A stretch of 5,863 nucleotides of DNA, from assembly GCA_963169055.1 (NCBI GenBank), contig CAUJFU010000107.1:1-5863 (forward strand). Reading direction: 5' to 3'. The notes below the pieces were generated by a model. That model saw only the letters and a list, made by a program, of their open reading frames with translations. It made no database searches and was not told the origin of the DNA. Origin of the DNA: Myxococcota bacterium. Its GTDB lineage: Bacteria > Myxococcota_C > UBA6777. Positions 5,859 to 5,863 of the stretch are shown piece after piece. The translations under genes and the position numbers were made by a program. The number at the start of each line of letters is the position of its first letter. Positions within the stretch are counted from its first letter, which is position 1.

Positions 5859-5863
5859 AAGGA
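5859..5863 (+). promoter_or_regulatory. Ribosome binding site of the next gene, cut by the window end
   Basis: AAGGA occupies the last five bases, directly after the palindrome. It predicts a start codon about 5 to 10 bases beyond the window, so the next gene would have a very short leader carrying the operator. Confidence 0.55.

Overview
The window looks like a piece of a myxobacterium-type (Myxococcota or other former deltaproteobacterial) chromosome of moderately high GC. The assignment rests on protein architecture: a membrane-anchored Ser/Thr kinase of the GGMA-loop type with a MopE-like CNNQDDDCNG metal-binding motif in a Cys-rich ectodomain, a PEGA-domain protein with a C-terminal membrane hairpin, and a small Cys-rich lipoprotein. 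Genus cannot be told from this sequence. All genes lie on the + strand. Codon use is marked: third positions favour C, and A in purine-ending codons, with G avoided.

Layout. Positions 1-1444 hold a voltage-sensor-type six-segment cation channel with a cytoplasmic RCK (TrkA-N/TrkA-C) module; its frame is open to the left edge, so the true start may be outside the window. Its selectivity filter is not the usual TVGYGD. Positions 1445 to about 1894 are non-coding and C-rich, with a short palindrome (1567-1580) and a double hairpin (1703-1744) that resembles dispersed intergenic repeats. A sigma70-like promoter with an extended -10 (1895-1923) precedes a three-gene operon: kinase (2031-3920), PEGA protein (3947-5464, strong ribosome binding site, 26-nt gap) and lipoprotein (5461-5754, 4-nt overlap). 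A hairpin covers the last stop codon.

The last 55 bases form the promoter of a gene that starts just past the window: a perfect TTGACA -35 box, a 16-bp perfect-arm palindrome (CTAACG-AATA-CGTTAG) of the kind bound by TetR-family repressors, and an AAGGA ribosome binding site at the very end.

Working together (inference): the three operon products would all sit at the cell envelope. The kinase has a cytoplasmic catalytic domain and a disulfide-rich, possibly metal-binding external domain ending in a PEGA-like fold. The second protein exposes up to three PEGA-like beta domains outside the membrane, and the third is a lipid-anchored Cys-rich partner. This suggests an envelope-sensing signalling unit that I cannot match to a named system.
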